This document shows, piece by piece, positions 1 to 10,404 of a DNA stretch of 64,000 nucleotides; the first letter of the stretch is position 1, and each line of letters begins with the position of its first letter. The position numbers and the translations under genes are program-made. Location: NCBI GenBank assembly GCA_023101885.1, contig JALPQD010000394.1, positions 434,001-498,000 of the forward strand, given 5' to 3'. The notes beneath the pieces were generated by a model. The model was not told the DNA's origin. It did not search any database and saw nothing but the letters and a program-made list of their open reading frames with translations. The DNA is from Typhlomys cinereus (lineage: Eukaryota; Chordata; Mammalia; Rodentia; Platacanthomyidae).

Positions 1-74
1 TATTGTATTGCACTTATTTGAGTATTTTTGTAGCTTGCATTTCATATATCAGAGAACTTACATCCTTTATATTA

Positions 75-1640
75 TATTTATCCATTAATTAAATAAATGT
101 TCTCCTATCATTCAAGAATTTGTAAACCTCATTGTGTTTTTGTCTAATAAATTGCATCCAATTAATATGTTCACTCTTTGGAGTATATTTTTTGGTATAA
201 CTAATATTAGCAAGTCAAAACTGTCAAATTTTCATTATTTAAGAGACTCAACTGCAAACACAGTGGGAGAAAAATTAGTAACTATATTCCTTCAATCTGC
301 ATCTGTACATTATTCAATATACAAATTACATTTTGTTCTTATTATGCTCAACACCTTTATTCTTTCTTTTATTTTCCAGTTTCTCACCATTTGTTACAAT
401 GACATCTGATTTGCTTCACCATCTATTTCAACAAGAATTTTTTTGAAAAATTTTTAGGTCTTTGCTCCACACATGCATATTTATATTTGTTTCGATTTGT
501 GTGTCTGCACACATATGTGTACAAACATGTACCAAAGCATACATGTGGATGTTAGACAAAAATTTTATAGAGCTATTTATCTCCTTACTACTATGTGAAT
601 TCAAGAAGTCTGGTTCTCATGCACCATTCTTCTTGTCACGAGACCTTACAGAAATATCTTACCAAATTGAATTTTGTGTTCTTACTCAATTTTTCTGTAG
701 TTCAGTTACAATCAACATATAGTTTAGTCTATGTATTAACATATTTTAATACAAACATTTTTACTGTTTATTTTTCTACTAAACTGTAGTTTAGCAGTTC
801 AATCCGCAAGTCCTCTCAATTGAACTTTAGAATTATGAGGAGTTTTTGTCTTTGCAAAAGAAAAGTCGTCATCACTAAACAGTCATTTATCTTTCATATG
901 AAGTGGTGTCCATTAGACTGCACTTGGTAATACAATTCATGGCGCAGTGCAAGAATCCAGATTCTTATTCACTACAAAGCACTTCTTACAACTAGGGAAT
1001 CAATAAATCTTCTTCTTGTTTGTGAATTACAATAGATACATTATGGATAATAGATGTTGGTGGGAACTATGGTCCTCTGAGAAAGAAAGGCAAAGTGATT
1101 GTGTTGGGATAAAGAAGAGCATAACAGGAAAAAGAAAGATCAAACCAAAGGCCCAGAGTATATGCATCCATCTACCATGTAACTTACTGGCACCTATTAA
1201 TGGATGAAGGGATATGAGAAGAAATAAGTCTAACTTATATTGTAGAATATATGTAATGTTCCTCAATTATGTTCACAAAGAAATGATAATTGACATGAAA
1301 ATGAAATGTTTTACTTTGGGAAGTAAAACAATTTCTTCTAACAATTCTCTGACATTCAATTTGGGAAGTAAAACAATTTCTTCAACTATATTCTTGATAA
1401 ATCAACCTCAATAATATTGGAGCTCCTTTCTTGTTTTTTAAATTTAGAGCATCAGTAACTCAAACTGAGTGGAGAGTAGATTTTTAATATCCAGTACATT
1501 GCAATGTTTTTTTCTTCCTTCAGGCATAATTATTAAAACCCTGGAACCAAGACTTCTAGGTCGGCATAGCATAATTTTATGATAACAAGTATGCAAACTT
1601 TGTTTGAGTATGCAGTTTTATTTTACTGTCATTTATCTAG
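75..1640 (+). repeat. Left arm of diverged inverted homology to V2R 3' flank
   Basis: Read on the plus strand, this segment aligns in order with the minus strand of about 45740 down to 43610, the DNA just downstream of the V2R stop codon. Shared anchors include CTCACCATTT near 384, AGTCTATGTATTAACA near 725, CACTTCTTACAACT near 980, CAATAAATCT near 1001, AGGGATATGAGAAGA near 1207 and GAGCATCAGTAACT near 1447. The arms differ by many substitutions and by indels of up to several hundred bases. No protein-coding exon was recognised here; short open frames such as 134-409 are by-products of AT-rich sequence. It is best read as the 3' UTR or flank of a second, plus-strand V2R that ends left of the window. 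Confidence 0.75.
1002..1007 (+). promoter_or_regulatory. Conserved AATAAA, candidate polyadenylation signal of the off-window paralogue
   Basis: AATAAATCTT occurs here and in the matching place of the other arm (minus strand 44566-44561), within otherwise diverged flanks. A V2R 3' UTR ending here would be over 1 kb long. Neither transcript evidence nor a downstream GU-rich element was established. Confidence 0.3.
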
Positions 1641-1678
1641 AAGTTAAATCAGCATAAATAGTTTTCCATAAGCTGAAG

Positions 1679-1680
<2 letters not shown>

Positions 1681-1724
<44 letters not shown>
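1681..1724. repeat. (CA)n microsatellite
   Basis: About 22 uninterrupted CA units, followed by an ATGTATATGTATATATA stretch. It does not sit on a SINE tail. From 1725 to 1936 I see AT-rich unique sequence and no feature. Confidence 0.95.
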
Positions 1725-1728
<4 letters not shown>

Positions 1729-1936
1729 GTATATGTATATATAAAGTATCTATCCAGAAGATTGCTCAGTTCCATACTGACTGGTAAAGCTTACTAAAAC
1801 TTTTTGTCCAAATCTTAATCCTCATTGATATATAGGTCTGTATTTGTGGACTAAAGATTTGAATAAAATCTGTGCCTGATTGCTTTGCTGTTTACTAACT
1901 ATAATGAAGAATCATCAGCTTAATAATAATAATAGC

Positions 1937-2250
1937 CCTTTCCCTTACTCATGCCGCCAAGGTCTCACCGCAACCGAGGTAAGCTCTGCCCCCGCCCACC
2001 CCCAGAACCCCAGGTAGCCCAAGGGACCCAGCTCCTCCCAACAGCCAGCCGGAGCACAGAGCCGCGCAGGTCCAGGGAGGACCCCCTGTGCCCGGACCCC
2101 ACCCCAGCTCCCCCAGCTTAAATAGCGCCTTGCCCCCGCCCCATCCTCCCTTTCCCCACTCCCACAGCCCAGAACGCACCCGGTCCAGCCTGGACTCACC
2201 AGGACCTAGGTAAGTTCCGTTCCCGCCCACCCCCAGAACCTCAGGCAAAA
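1937..2250 (+). promoter_or_regulatory. L1 5'UTR with internal promoter (short type)
   Basis: GC- and CpG-rich sequence in otherwise AT-rich surroundings. It contains CGAGGTAAGCTC and CCTAGGTAAGTT (splice-donor-like) and the AT-rich core TTAAATAGCGCC, all also present in the minus-strand 5'UTR at 53990-54359. L1 5'UTRs carry an internal promoter; activity of this copy is not shown. Confidence 0.6.
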
Positions 2251-2308
2251 TAATTCAGTTCAGTAAAAAACGCACAGAAATTGAAAGATCTTAAGAGTTA
2301 AAACAACA

Positions 2309-3419
2309 ATGACCCAAGTCAAAGTGCAAATGCATGAGACACAACACTCAAGTAAACAAATCTCCCACTGAAGGAATTAATCCAATAATGTTAGACTCCA
2401 ACCAAAACAAACCCACGGAAAATGGCCAAGAAAGCCTGACCAAGGATAATGACATACAAAATATGATCATTACCATGTTAAATACTATGAAAGAGGAAAT
2501 CCGGGAGGAATTAAATAAGGGAATCAATCGCTTTGAAGAGGAACACAACAGACACTTGGAGGAGTTGAGAAAAACAGTGCAAGAAAGAAAAACTGGCATA
2601 GAGCAGTTAAAACAGACTCAAGCAGAGTTTAAAACTGAGCTAAAAGACAAGCTATTTTCAACCTAGAACTCCACAGAGTCTTAGCAGCAGAACTAACGAA
2701 GCAGAAAACAGAATTTCAGACCTTGAAGATAAAGTGGGAGTATTAACCACCTCAATGGAAGAAGTTGTTAAAGCCAAAAAGATATTTGAGAGGAACATTC
2801 AAGAGATATGGGACACCCTGAAGAAGCCTAACATACATATTCATGGAATACCGGAGCAAGAATCTCAAAATACCACCCCTGAGGAAATTTTTCAAATGAT
2901 CATCAAGGAAAACTTTCCTCGTCTAAAAAAAGAGAGGCCCATACATACCATATACAAGAGGCATTCTGCACGCCAAACAGATATGACCAAAACAGAGGCT
3001 CGCCACGGCAAATAATAGTTAAAACACTCCATATTCTAGATAAAGAAATAGTGCTGAGAGCTTCAAGGGAGAAAAAACAAGTCACTTTTAAAGGTAAATC
3101 TATTAAAATAACAAATGACTTCTCAGTCGAAACAGTAAAAGCAAGAAGAGTTTGGAGAGACATACTTCAAGTATTGAATGAGCAAAAATGTCAACCCAGG
3201 CTGATTTACCCTGCAAAACTATCCGTCATGATCGAGGGAGAAAGAAAAATCTTCCAGCACAAAGACAACTTGAAGGGATACATGTCCACCAAACCAGGCC
3301 TTCAAAAAATGCTAGAAATGATACTCAAGCTTGAAGAAAAAAAACAGGCATATCCAGGAGAACAGAAGGGAAGTATGACACCATTAAAAGCAAAGCAATA
3401 TACTTACAAAAACTACTAA
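2309..3419 (+). pseudogene. L1 ORF1 (RNA-binding protein) pseudogene, element A
   Basis: About 370 codons, matching the usual length of L1 ORF1 proteins, which form trimers that bind L1 RNA. The coding sequence is split over frames: an extra base right after the ATG (ATGACCC where other copies have ATGCCC), a stop at 2664-2666 (CTATTTTCAACCTAG) and further shifts near 3015-3050. Visible blocks are a coiled-coil-like Lys/Glu-rich part (2450-2640), the RNA-recognition-like middle (2734-3015, IHIHGIPEQESQN) and the C-terminal domain (3051-3419, with WRDILQVLNEQKCQPRLIYPAK). It ends 9 bases before the ORF2 ATG. Confidence 0.85.
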
Positions 3420-3428
3420 ACATAATAA

Positions 3429-3614
3429 ATGTCTGGAATTAAAAATAGTTTCTCCATTATAACATTAAATTTTAATGGACTTAACTTACTGATCAAGAGA
3501 CACACATTACAAATTTGGATTAAAAATCACAATCCATTAATCTGCTGCCTGCAGGAAACCCATCTCACCACCAAAGATAGGCACGCCCTAAAAATAAAAG
3601 GCTCGTCAACAATT
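3429..3614 (+). pseudogene. L1 ORF2 start (endonuclease N-terminus), element A
   Basis: An ATG followed by MSGIKNSFSIITLNFNGLN and CCLQETHL. This is the beginning of the apurinic-type endonuclease domain, with its conserved Asn near the N-terminus and the Glu of QETHL. It breaks off after about 60 codons at an AATAAA-containing stretch (3593-3598) plus about 16 bases. No reverse transcriptase follows on this strand until 10405. Confidence 0.85.
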
Positions 3615-3639
3615 ATTTTTTTTAACATTTTTTATTATT

Positions 3640-4656
3640 ATTTCCGCTCATACAGACTTAATAGGTACACCGGTTCACTCCCTCCCTCCTCTGCCCCCCT
3701 AACCCCCTGCTGCCCCTCCCCTCACCCTTCCCTCCCCATCACTCAGTGCCTCATGCCCGAATTCCCAGAGAGTCCTTTCTTGTGCATACCTGAGTCTCCT
3801 CTGAGCCCTCCTCTCCGATGACATACAAGGACCCAGTGGCATTTCCCTGAACCCTTTCCCCTGTTCCCCTTAATCATAGGAACACTACTGTGGCTGCCAA
3901 TCCCTTGCCTCCAAGGATCTTGGTGCCTTTGCTAGACTTTTTGAGGTCAATAGTGTGTTAGACATTGCGCATGGCATGCAAAGTCCAATAATGATTGCTT
4001 TGGCCCTAACTTGTGTGGAATATCTTGCAAATCATTGCTCCCCCCATACTTTTGCTCTTACACTCTTACCGCCACCTATTCCGCAAATTTCCCTGAGCTT
4101 CAAGATGGGGAGAGATTAGTCTGGCCTAGTTCTAGGTGGTTGATATAGGGTCTCTGAAGTTCTGGATTGTGGTTTGTTGATTTTCTTTTGCAGTTTTGCT
4201 GCTCCTGCAATGCCCTTCACTCCATCCTGATGGGCACTGTATGTCACCCCCTGGTCAGAGACAAAAAGCTGTTAAACTGGAGTCTTATTATAAGAGCACA
4301 TTCAAGGGTAGATGTAATAAAAGTAGGAAACCTCAGTGAGGGAGGGGTCAATCACCCATTTGCAAAATGGTTACTTTTTATCTGCCAGACTATATGCCTT
4401 CCCCTTCTGATGAGATCATACCCCCTTAGTTGTAAATGATCAGGAACGAACATCTGTGAACTTAACCAGGTGTCACATTATTTACTTGCAGTCCTGGATG
4501 GAGGCCTATTTTCTCTACTCTAACATGGTCACTTCTATCTCTGTTTCTGGTGTGGCCCTCCAACCCCATCCCTCCTGTTCATAATCCTTGCAATTACTGT
4601 AGATAATACATAGATTTACCAATGAGTGTCTCAAGGTGGGCTGGGTGGGTTTGGTA
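3640..4656 (-). mobile_element. L1 3'UTR and polypurine tail, element B
   Basis: Minus-strand L1 3'UTR of about 1 kb. The G-rich polypurine stretch (C-rich on plus, about 3680-3740) is followed by a GTATGAGCGGAAATAATAATA end and poly(A). The same 3'UTR recurs on the plus strand at 12642, 14000, 34763, 36751, 42035 and 62228. Confidence 0.9.
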
Positions 4657-7600
4657 CTAGGAGCCACCTATTAGGGAGTACATACGGTGCTTAATTTTCT
4701 GGGTTTGGGATACTTCACTTAATATAATTGTTTATAATGACATCCATTTCCTGGCAAATTCCAGTAATTCATCATTTTTGATGGCTGGGTAGTACTCCAT
4801 TGTATAGATGTACCACAGTTTCCTTATCCACTCGTCAACTGTGGGATATTTGGGTTGATTCCATGACTTTACTATTGTAAACAGTGCTGCTATGAACATG
4901 GTCGTGCTTGAGCTATTGAGGTGAACCTGTGCTGCATGGGGGGTTATTCCCAAAAGTGGAATAGCAGGATCATACGGCATTTCAATCTTTAATTTCTTTA
5001 AGAATCTCCAGACGGCTCGCCAGAGTGCCTGTATGAGCCTGCATTCCCACCAGCAATGTAGGAGAGTTCCCCTCTCTCCACATCGTCTCCAGCATTTGTT
5101 GTTGTTTGTATTGTGGATTTTTGCCATCCTGACCAGGGTGAGATGATATCTCAGGGAAGTTTTGATTTGCATTTCCCTGATGGCTACAGAAGTGGAGCAT
5201 TTTTGAAGATAGACAAAGTTAGATATTTTAATTTCGTACATGGTAAAATTTCTTTTAAGTTCCAGGGCCCATTTTTTAAATTGGGCCATTGGTTTCCTTG
5301 GTGTTTAGTTTTCTAAGTTCTTTGTGCACTCTGGACAGCAGAGCTCTATCAGATTTGTGGTTAGTGAAGATTTTCTCCCCTTCTGTGGGTTGCCTTTGAG
5401 CTCCTGTTACAATCTCTTTATCTGAACAGAAGCTCTTTAATTTCACAAGATCCCAACTGTTGAGAGTTGGTAGCAGTGACTGTGCCATTGGATGTCTGTT
5501 TAGGAAATGTTGGCCTAGCCCGATCAGCTCAAGGGAATTCCCTATCCTTTCAACTATGGTTTTTATAGTCTCTGGCCTGATATCAAGGTCCTTGATCCAT
5601 TTGGAATTAAGTCTTGTACATGGTGACAAGTACGGGTCCAACTTTAATCTTCTGCATGTGGAGATCCAGTTTTGCCAGCAGCATTTGTTGAAAATGCTGT
5701 TCTTTTTCCATTGGATTCTTTGGGCCCCTTTGTCAAGGACCAAATGGATGTAATTTTGTGGGCTTGTATGTGGGTCTTCAACCCTTATCCATTGATCTGT
5801 GTGTCTATTTTGGAGCCAGTACCAGGCTGTTTTTATAACTATGGATTTGTAGTATAGACTTAGGTTTGCTATGGTAATACCTCCAGCAGTGTTTTTGTTA
5901 CTCAGGATTGTCTTTGCTATCCTGGGTCTTTTGTGCCTCCATATGAACTTTGAGATTGTTTGGTCAACTACTTTGAAGAATTGCTTTTGGATTTTAATTG
6001 GTATAGCACTGAATTTGTATATTGCCTTTGGTAGGATGGTCATTTTTACAATGTTGATTTTGCCAATCCAGGAACAAGAGAGGTCTTTTCACCTTCTGGT
6101 GTCTTCTGCAATTTCTTTCTTTAGGGTTTTAAAGTTTTCATTGTAAAGGTCTTTTACCTCCTTGGTTAGGTTTATACCAAGGTATTTCATTTTTTTAGGG
6201 GCTATAGTAAATGGGATTGTTTCTCTCAAGGCTTTTTCACTTCTTTCATTCTGGGCATATAGGAAGGCCTCTGTTTTTGCACATTTATTTTGTATCCTGC
6301 CCCCCTGCTGAACTTCTCAATTAGTTCCAGGAGCTTCCTGGTGGAGTTGTTGGGATCACTCAGGAATAAGATCATGTCATCTGCAAATAGGGAAAGCTTG
6401 CCTTCTTCCTTGCCGATTTGAATACCTCTTATGTCCCTTTCTTGTCTTATGGCTTCAGCTAAGACTTCAAGTACAATATTGAATGGAAGTGGTGAGAGTG
6501 GATAGCCTTGTCTTGTTCCTGATCAAAGTGGGAATGCTTCCCATTGTTCCCCATTGAGCATAATCCTTGCTGTGGGCTTGTCGTATAAAGCTTTTGTTAT
6601 ATTGATAAAGGTTCCTTGCATTCCTGCTGTCTCTAGCGTTTTGATCATAAAAGGCTGTTGGATCTTGTCAAAAGCTTTTTCTGCATCTATCCAGAGGATC
6701 ATGTGGTCTTGGACTTTGGACTGGTTTACATGATGAATTACATTTATTGATTTGTGTATGTTGAACCAACCTTGTGTGCCAGGGATGGTCCCTGTGAATG
6801 ATCTTTTTAATATGTGTTTGAATCTGATTTGCCAAGACTTTGTTGAGAATCTTTGCGTCTGTGTTCATCAGAGAGATTGGCCTATAGTTTGCTTTTTTAA
6901 GTGAATCTTTATTAGGTTTTGGGATTAAAACGATATTAGCTTCATAGAAGGAATTAGGTAGTGTTCCTTCCTTTGCTATTTGATGGAACAGTTTAAGGAG
7001 TATTGGTATTATTAACTCCTTAAATGTCTGGTAGAACTCTGTGCTGAATCCATCTGGTCCAGGACATTTTTTGGTGGGTAGATTCGAGATTACTTCCTCA
7101 ATTTCCTTATATTTTATAGGACTATTTAAATAATTCACCACTTCCTGATTCAATTTAAGTACATTGTGTTTACTTAGGAATTCGTTCACCTCTTTTGTGT
7201 TATCAAATTTCAGAATATAAGTTTTTGAAATATGATGTTATAATTCTCTGGATTTCTTGGGTATCAGTAGTGATAACTCCATGTTCATTTCTAATTTTGT
7301 TAATTTGGGTTTTCTCTCTCCTGCTTTTGGTTAATTTAGCTAGGGGTGTATCAATCTTATTGATTTTTTCAAAGAACCAGCTTTTTGACTGTTTGATTTT
7401 TTTCTATCGTTTTCTTAATCTCGATTTCAGATATTTCTCCCCTTATTTTGCTAATCTCCTCTCTTCTACTACTTTTGGGATCAGATTGCTCTAGTTTCTC
7501 TAAAGCTTTAACCTGGATTGTTAAGTTGTTTATTTCTGATGTTTTCATTTTTTTGATGTAGGCATTAAGAGCTATGAACTTACCTCTTAGAACAGCTTTC

Positions 7601-8473
7601 GTTGTGTCCCAGAGATTTTGGTAAGTTGTATTTGCATTATCATTCTCTTTCAGGAAATCTTGAATTTCCTTTTTAATTTCTTCCTGAAACCAGTTCTCAT
7701 TCAGCATCAAATTGTTAAGTTTCCAGGATCTAGTGTATTTTCTCTAGTTTGTTGTGTTGTGGATGTCCAGCTTTAGGCCATGGTGGTCTGATAGGGCACA
7801 GATTAGAATTTCAAAAATTTTGTATATATGTAGATTCGTTTTGTGACCCAATATATGATCTATTTTGGAGATAGTTCCATGTGCTGCTGAGAAAAATGTA
7901 TATTCTTTGGTGCGTGGGTGAAAAGTTCGATAGAGATCTGTAAGGTCCATTTCTTTAAGGGTTTGATTAAGTTCCAAAGTGTCTCTGTTAAGCTTTTGAC
8001 CTGTTGATCTATCCCATGTTGAGAGGGCGGTGCTGAAGTCCCCCAAGAATTATCGTTTGGGGGTTGATTTCTTGCTTTAGACGCTGTAGGGTTTTCTTAA
8101 TGAATGTGGAGGGGCCCGTATTGGGTGCATATATGTTCAGTACTATGAAGTCTTCCTGGTGAATTGTACCTGTGACTGAAATGTAGTATCCATCTGGGTC
8201 TCTTATAATTTTCTTTGGTTTGAAGTCCACTTTGTCTGATAGCATAATGGCTACCCCTGCCTGTTTTCTGCTGCCATTAAATTGTAGAATTATTGACCAG
8301 CCTTTTATTTTTAGGGCATGCCAATCTTTTGTGGTGAGATGGGTTTCCTGCAGGCAGCAGATTGATGGATTGTGATTTTTAATCCAAATTTGTAATCTGT
8401 GTCTCTTGATCGGTGAGTTAATTCCATTAACATTTAGTGTTATAATGGAGAAACTATTTTTAATTCCAGACAT
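4657..8473 (-). pseudogene. L1 ORF2 (endonuclease/reverse transcriptase) pseudogene, element B
   Basis: Starts MSGIKNSFSIITLNVNGIN at 8473; the normal stop is TAG at 4659-4657. Domains in order: endonuclease (8473-7744, CCLQETHL, SDHHGLKLDIHN), linker, reverse transcriptase fingers ([15 protein letters not shown] near 7050, NYRPISLMN near 6890), thumb/connection, and the C-terminal Cys-rich region ([18 protein letters not shown], near 5060). The protein is broken into at least six frames. The polymerase FADD region near 6390 lies outside the long open segments. It would encode about 1270 residues, the usual L1 ORF2 length. Confidence 0.9.
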
Positions 8474-8482
8474 TTATTATGT

Positions 8483-9584
8483 TTAGTAGTTTTTATAAGT
8501 ATATTGCTTCGCTTTTAATGGTGTTATACTTGCCTTCTGTTCTCCTTGATATGCCTGTTTTTTTCTCCATGCTTGAGTATCATTTCTAGCATTTTTTGAA
8601 GGCCTGGTTTGGTGGACATGTATCCCTTCAAGTTGTCTTTGTGCTGGAAGATTTTTCTTTCTCCCTCGATCACGATGGATAGTTTTGCAGGGTAAATCAG
8701 CCTGGGTTGACATTTTTGCTCATTCAATACTTGAAGTATGTCTCTCCAAACTCTTCTTGCTTTTACTGTTTCGACTGAGAAGTCATTTGTTATTTTAATA
8801 GGTTTACCTTTAAAAGTGACTTGTTTTTTCTCCCTTGAAGCTCTCAGCACCAGTTCTTTATTGAATGTGGAGTGTTTTAACTATTATTTGCCATGGCGAG
8901 CTTCTGTTTTGCTTCTATCTGTTTGGAGTGCGAAATGCCTCTTGTATTTGGATGGGCCTCTCATTGTTTAGTTGAGGGAAGTTTTCATTTATGATGATTT
9001 GAAATATTTCCTCAGGTGTGGTCTTTTGGGATTCTTGTTCTGGTGTTCCATGAATGCGCATGTTAGTCTTCTTCAGGGTGTCCCATATCTCTTGAATATT
9101 CCTCTCAAGTATCTTTTTGGCTTTAACAATCTCTTCCATTGAGCTGGTTAATTTCTCTACTTTGTCTTCATGATCTAAAATTCTATTTTCTGCTCATTTT
9201 TACTGCTGATAAGACTCTCTGTTGAGTTTTGGGTTGAATATAACTTGTCTTTTAGTTCAATTTTAAACTCTGCCTGAGACTGTTTTAACTGCTCTATACC
9301 TATTTTTGTTTCTTGAACTGTTTTTCTGAACTCCTCCAAGTGCCTGTAGTGTTCCTATTCAAAGTGGTTGATTCGATTGTTTAACTCTTCTCGGATTTCC
9401 TCTTTCATAGTATTAATCATGGTAATGATCATACTCTGAAAGTCGTTATGTTGGGTCTGGTTTTCTTGGCTATTTTCTGTGAATTTGTTCTGGTCGGAAT
9501 CCATCATTATGGGGTTAATCTTTCGATGGGAGATTGGTCTTCTTGGGTTTTGTTTCTCGTGGATCTGCACTTTGACTTGGGCAT
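8483..9584 (-). pseudogene. L1 ORF1 pseudogene, element B
   Basis: Starts with ATGCCCAAGTCAAAGTGC (minus strand 9584 down) and ends 9 bases before the ORF2 ATG. Frameshifts near 9515 and between 9355 and 9140, and others near 8915 and 8713, split it. The Lys/Glu-rich coiled-coil part, the RIHGTPEQESQK block (near 9050) and the C-terminal NEQKCQPRLIYPAK block (near 8700) are recognisable. Confidence 0.85.
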
Positions 9585-9649
9585 TGTTGTTTTGTTTCTT
9601 AGGACCTTTCAGTTTCTGTGTGTTTTTGACTGAGCTGATGTAGTTGGTA

Positions 9650-10404
9650 TTATTACACTTGCCAGTTATTACTAGTGCTTGCCTTGGATTGGGTATGTTT
9701 GTCTATCTATTGGTATTGTAATTTCCTAGATGATGCTATTAGGCTGTTAGTACATCAGTTAAGTCAGGTTAAGTAGACAAGGAGTGAATATTAGTATGGT
9801 AGTGCACTTTTACTATTTAGTATCTTGCTGATATGTGCGGGTGAGTGGTGTACTCCTTGGAGTTGTATATGGTTTTGGGGTGGCTGTATGGAGAAGTTGA
9901 TCTATAGCAATTGTACTAAAAAGGATCAGTAAGGTGAAAAAAAGGAGGTTTACTCATCTTTGGGCTGGATGTGAAGAATCTCTCCCACATGATAGTATGA
10001 TTGTGGAGAACTCCAAATGTATGGCTTTTGTCCCTTAGAGTTTTGCTTGAGTTTCCTTTGGACTCTACTGAATTCTGAGTAGCAGTGTGTCTTTCCTGTA
10101 CCACGTGCATAGGTCCCGGGTGGGCTGGAGAGGCAGAGGGTCTGATGTTGATGGCAGAATTCTTCACTTGGGACCTGAGACTTGGCTTAGTGCCCACCCA
10201 AGCTCCAGGGATGGAGGAATGTGAGCAAGTCCAGTCTGGCGTTGGCGCAGGACATGGGAAGAAAGGGGCTATGGTTCGGGGCAGGGCTTTCCCTGGCTGC
10301 CACGGGGACATGGGGGCACCTGGTGGAGGGATGGGCGGACTCACCTGGGACCTGGGGGGGTGGGGGGTGGGGGGGCAGCACGCTGGCGGGAGGAGGCTAG
10401 GGCA
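9650..10404 (-). promoter_or_regulatory. L1 5'UTR (long, spacer-containing type), element B
   Basis: The distal part (10404-10090) is GC-rich, with CCCAGGTGAGTCC and the block CAAGTGAAGAATTCTGCCAT shared with the 5'UTRs at 21900, 29280, 56520 and 56700. The proximal part (10080-9650) is the AT-rich spacer also seen in those elements. Plus-strand open frames across 10085-10426 are composition effects. Confidence 0.6.

Larger units (their letters stand above)
1937..3614 (+). mobile_element. L1 5' piece (element A): short 5'UTR, ORF1, first ~185 bases of ORF2
   Basis: The order is a GC-rich 5'UTR (1937-2250), a decayed ORF1 (2309-3419) and the start of ORF2 (3429-3614). The 5' end CCCTTTCCCTTACTC resembles the 5' ends of the elements at 26129 and (minus strand) 54359, and all three lack the ~550-base AT-rich spacer found between 5'UTR and ORF1 in the other L1s here. 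The piece stops at GTCAACAATT, directly against the poly(T) of a minus-strand L1. Either it is one half of an L1 whose remainder resumes at 10405 with about 0.78 kb missing, or it is a separate 5'-only element. I cannot decide between these. Confidence 0.8.
3615..10404 (-). mobile_element. Full-length minus-strand L1 (element B), inactive
   Basis: Read on the minus strand: 5'UTR 10404-9650, ORF1 9584-8483, ORF2 8473-4657, 3'UTR 4656-3640 with a polypurine tract (CCCTCC-rich on plus, 3680-3740), then poly(A), seen as T8 at 3615-3622. The total of about 6.8 kb is normal for a complete L1. It sits against plus-strand L1 sequence on both sides: ORF2 codon ~60 on the left, codon ~310 on the right. 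The short match CAACAAT occurs at 3607-3613 and 10403-10409, but no long target-site duplication is visible. Confidence 0.9.

Noticed and set aside
134..409. Possible small protein similar to one at 45490-45687
   Set aside because: The two translations do resemble each other, but this follows from nucleotide homology of the inverted arms. Substitutions and indels are spread without regard to frame, so a noncoding 3' flank is the better explanation.
1945..2250. Long minus-strand open frames (84-99 residues, Gly/Trp-rich)
   Set aside because: They are by-products of the GC-rich L1 5'UTR, with no codon bias, no family resemblance and equivalent frames in other 5'UTR copies that do not align as proteins.
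3640..3760. Pyrimidine-rich tract as a regulatory or splicing element
   Set aside because: It is the complement of the L1 3'UTR polypurine tract, found at every L1 3' end in the window.
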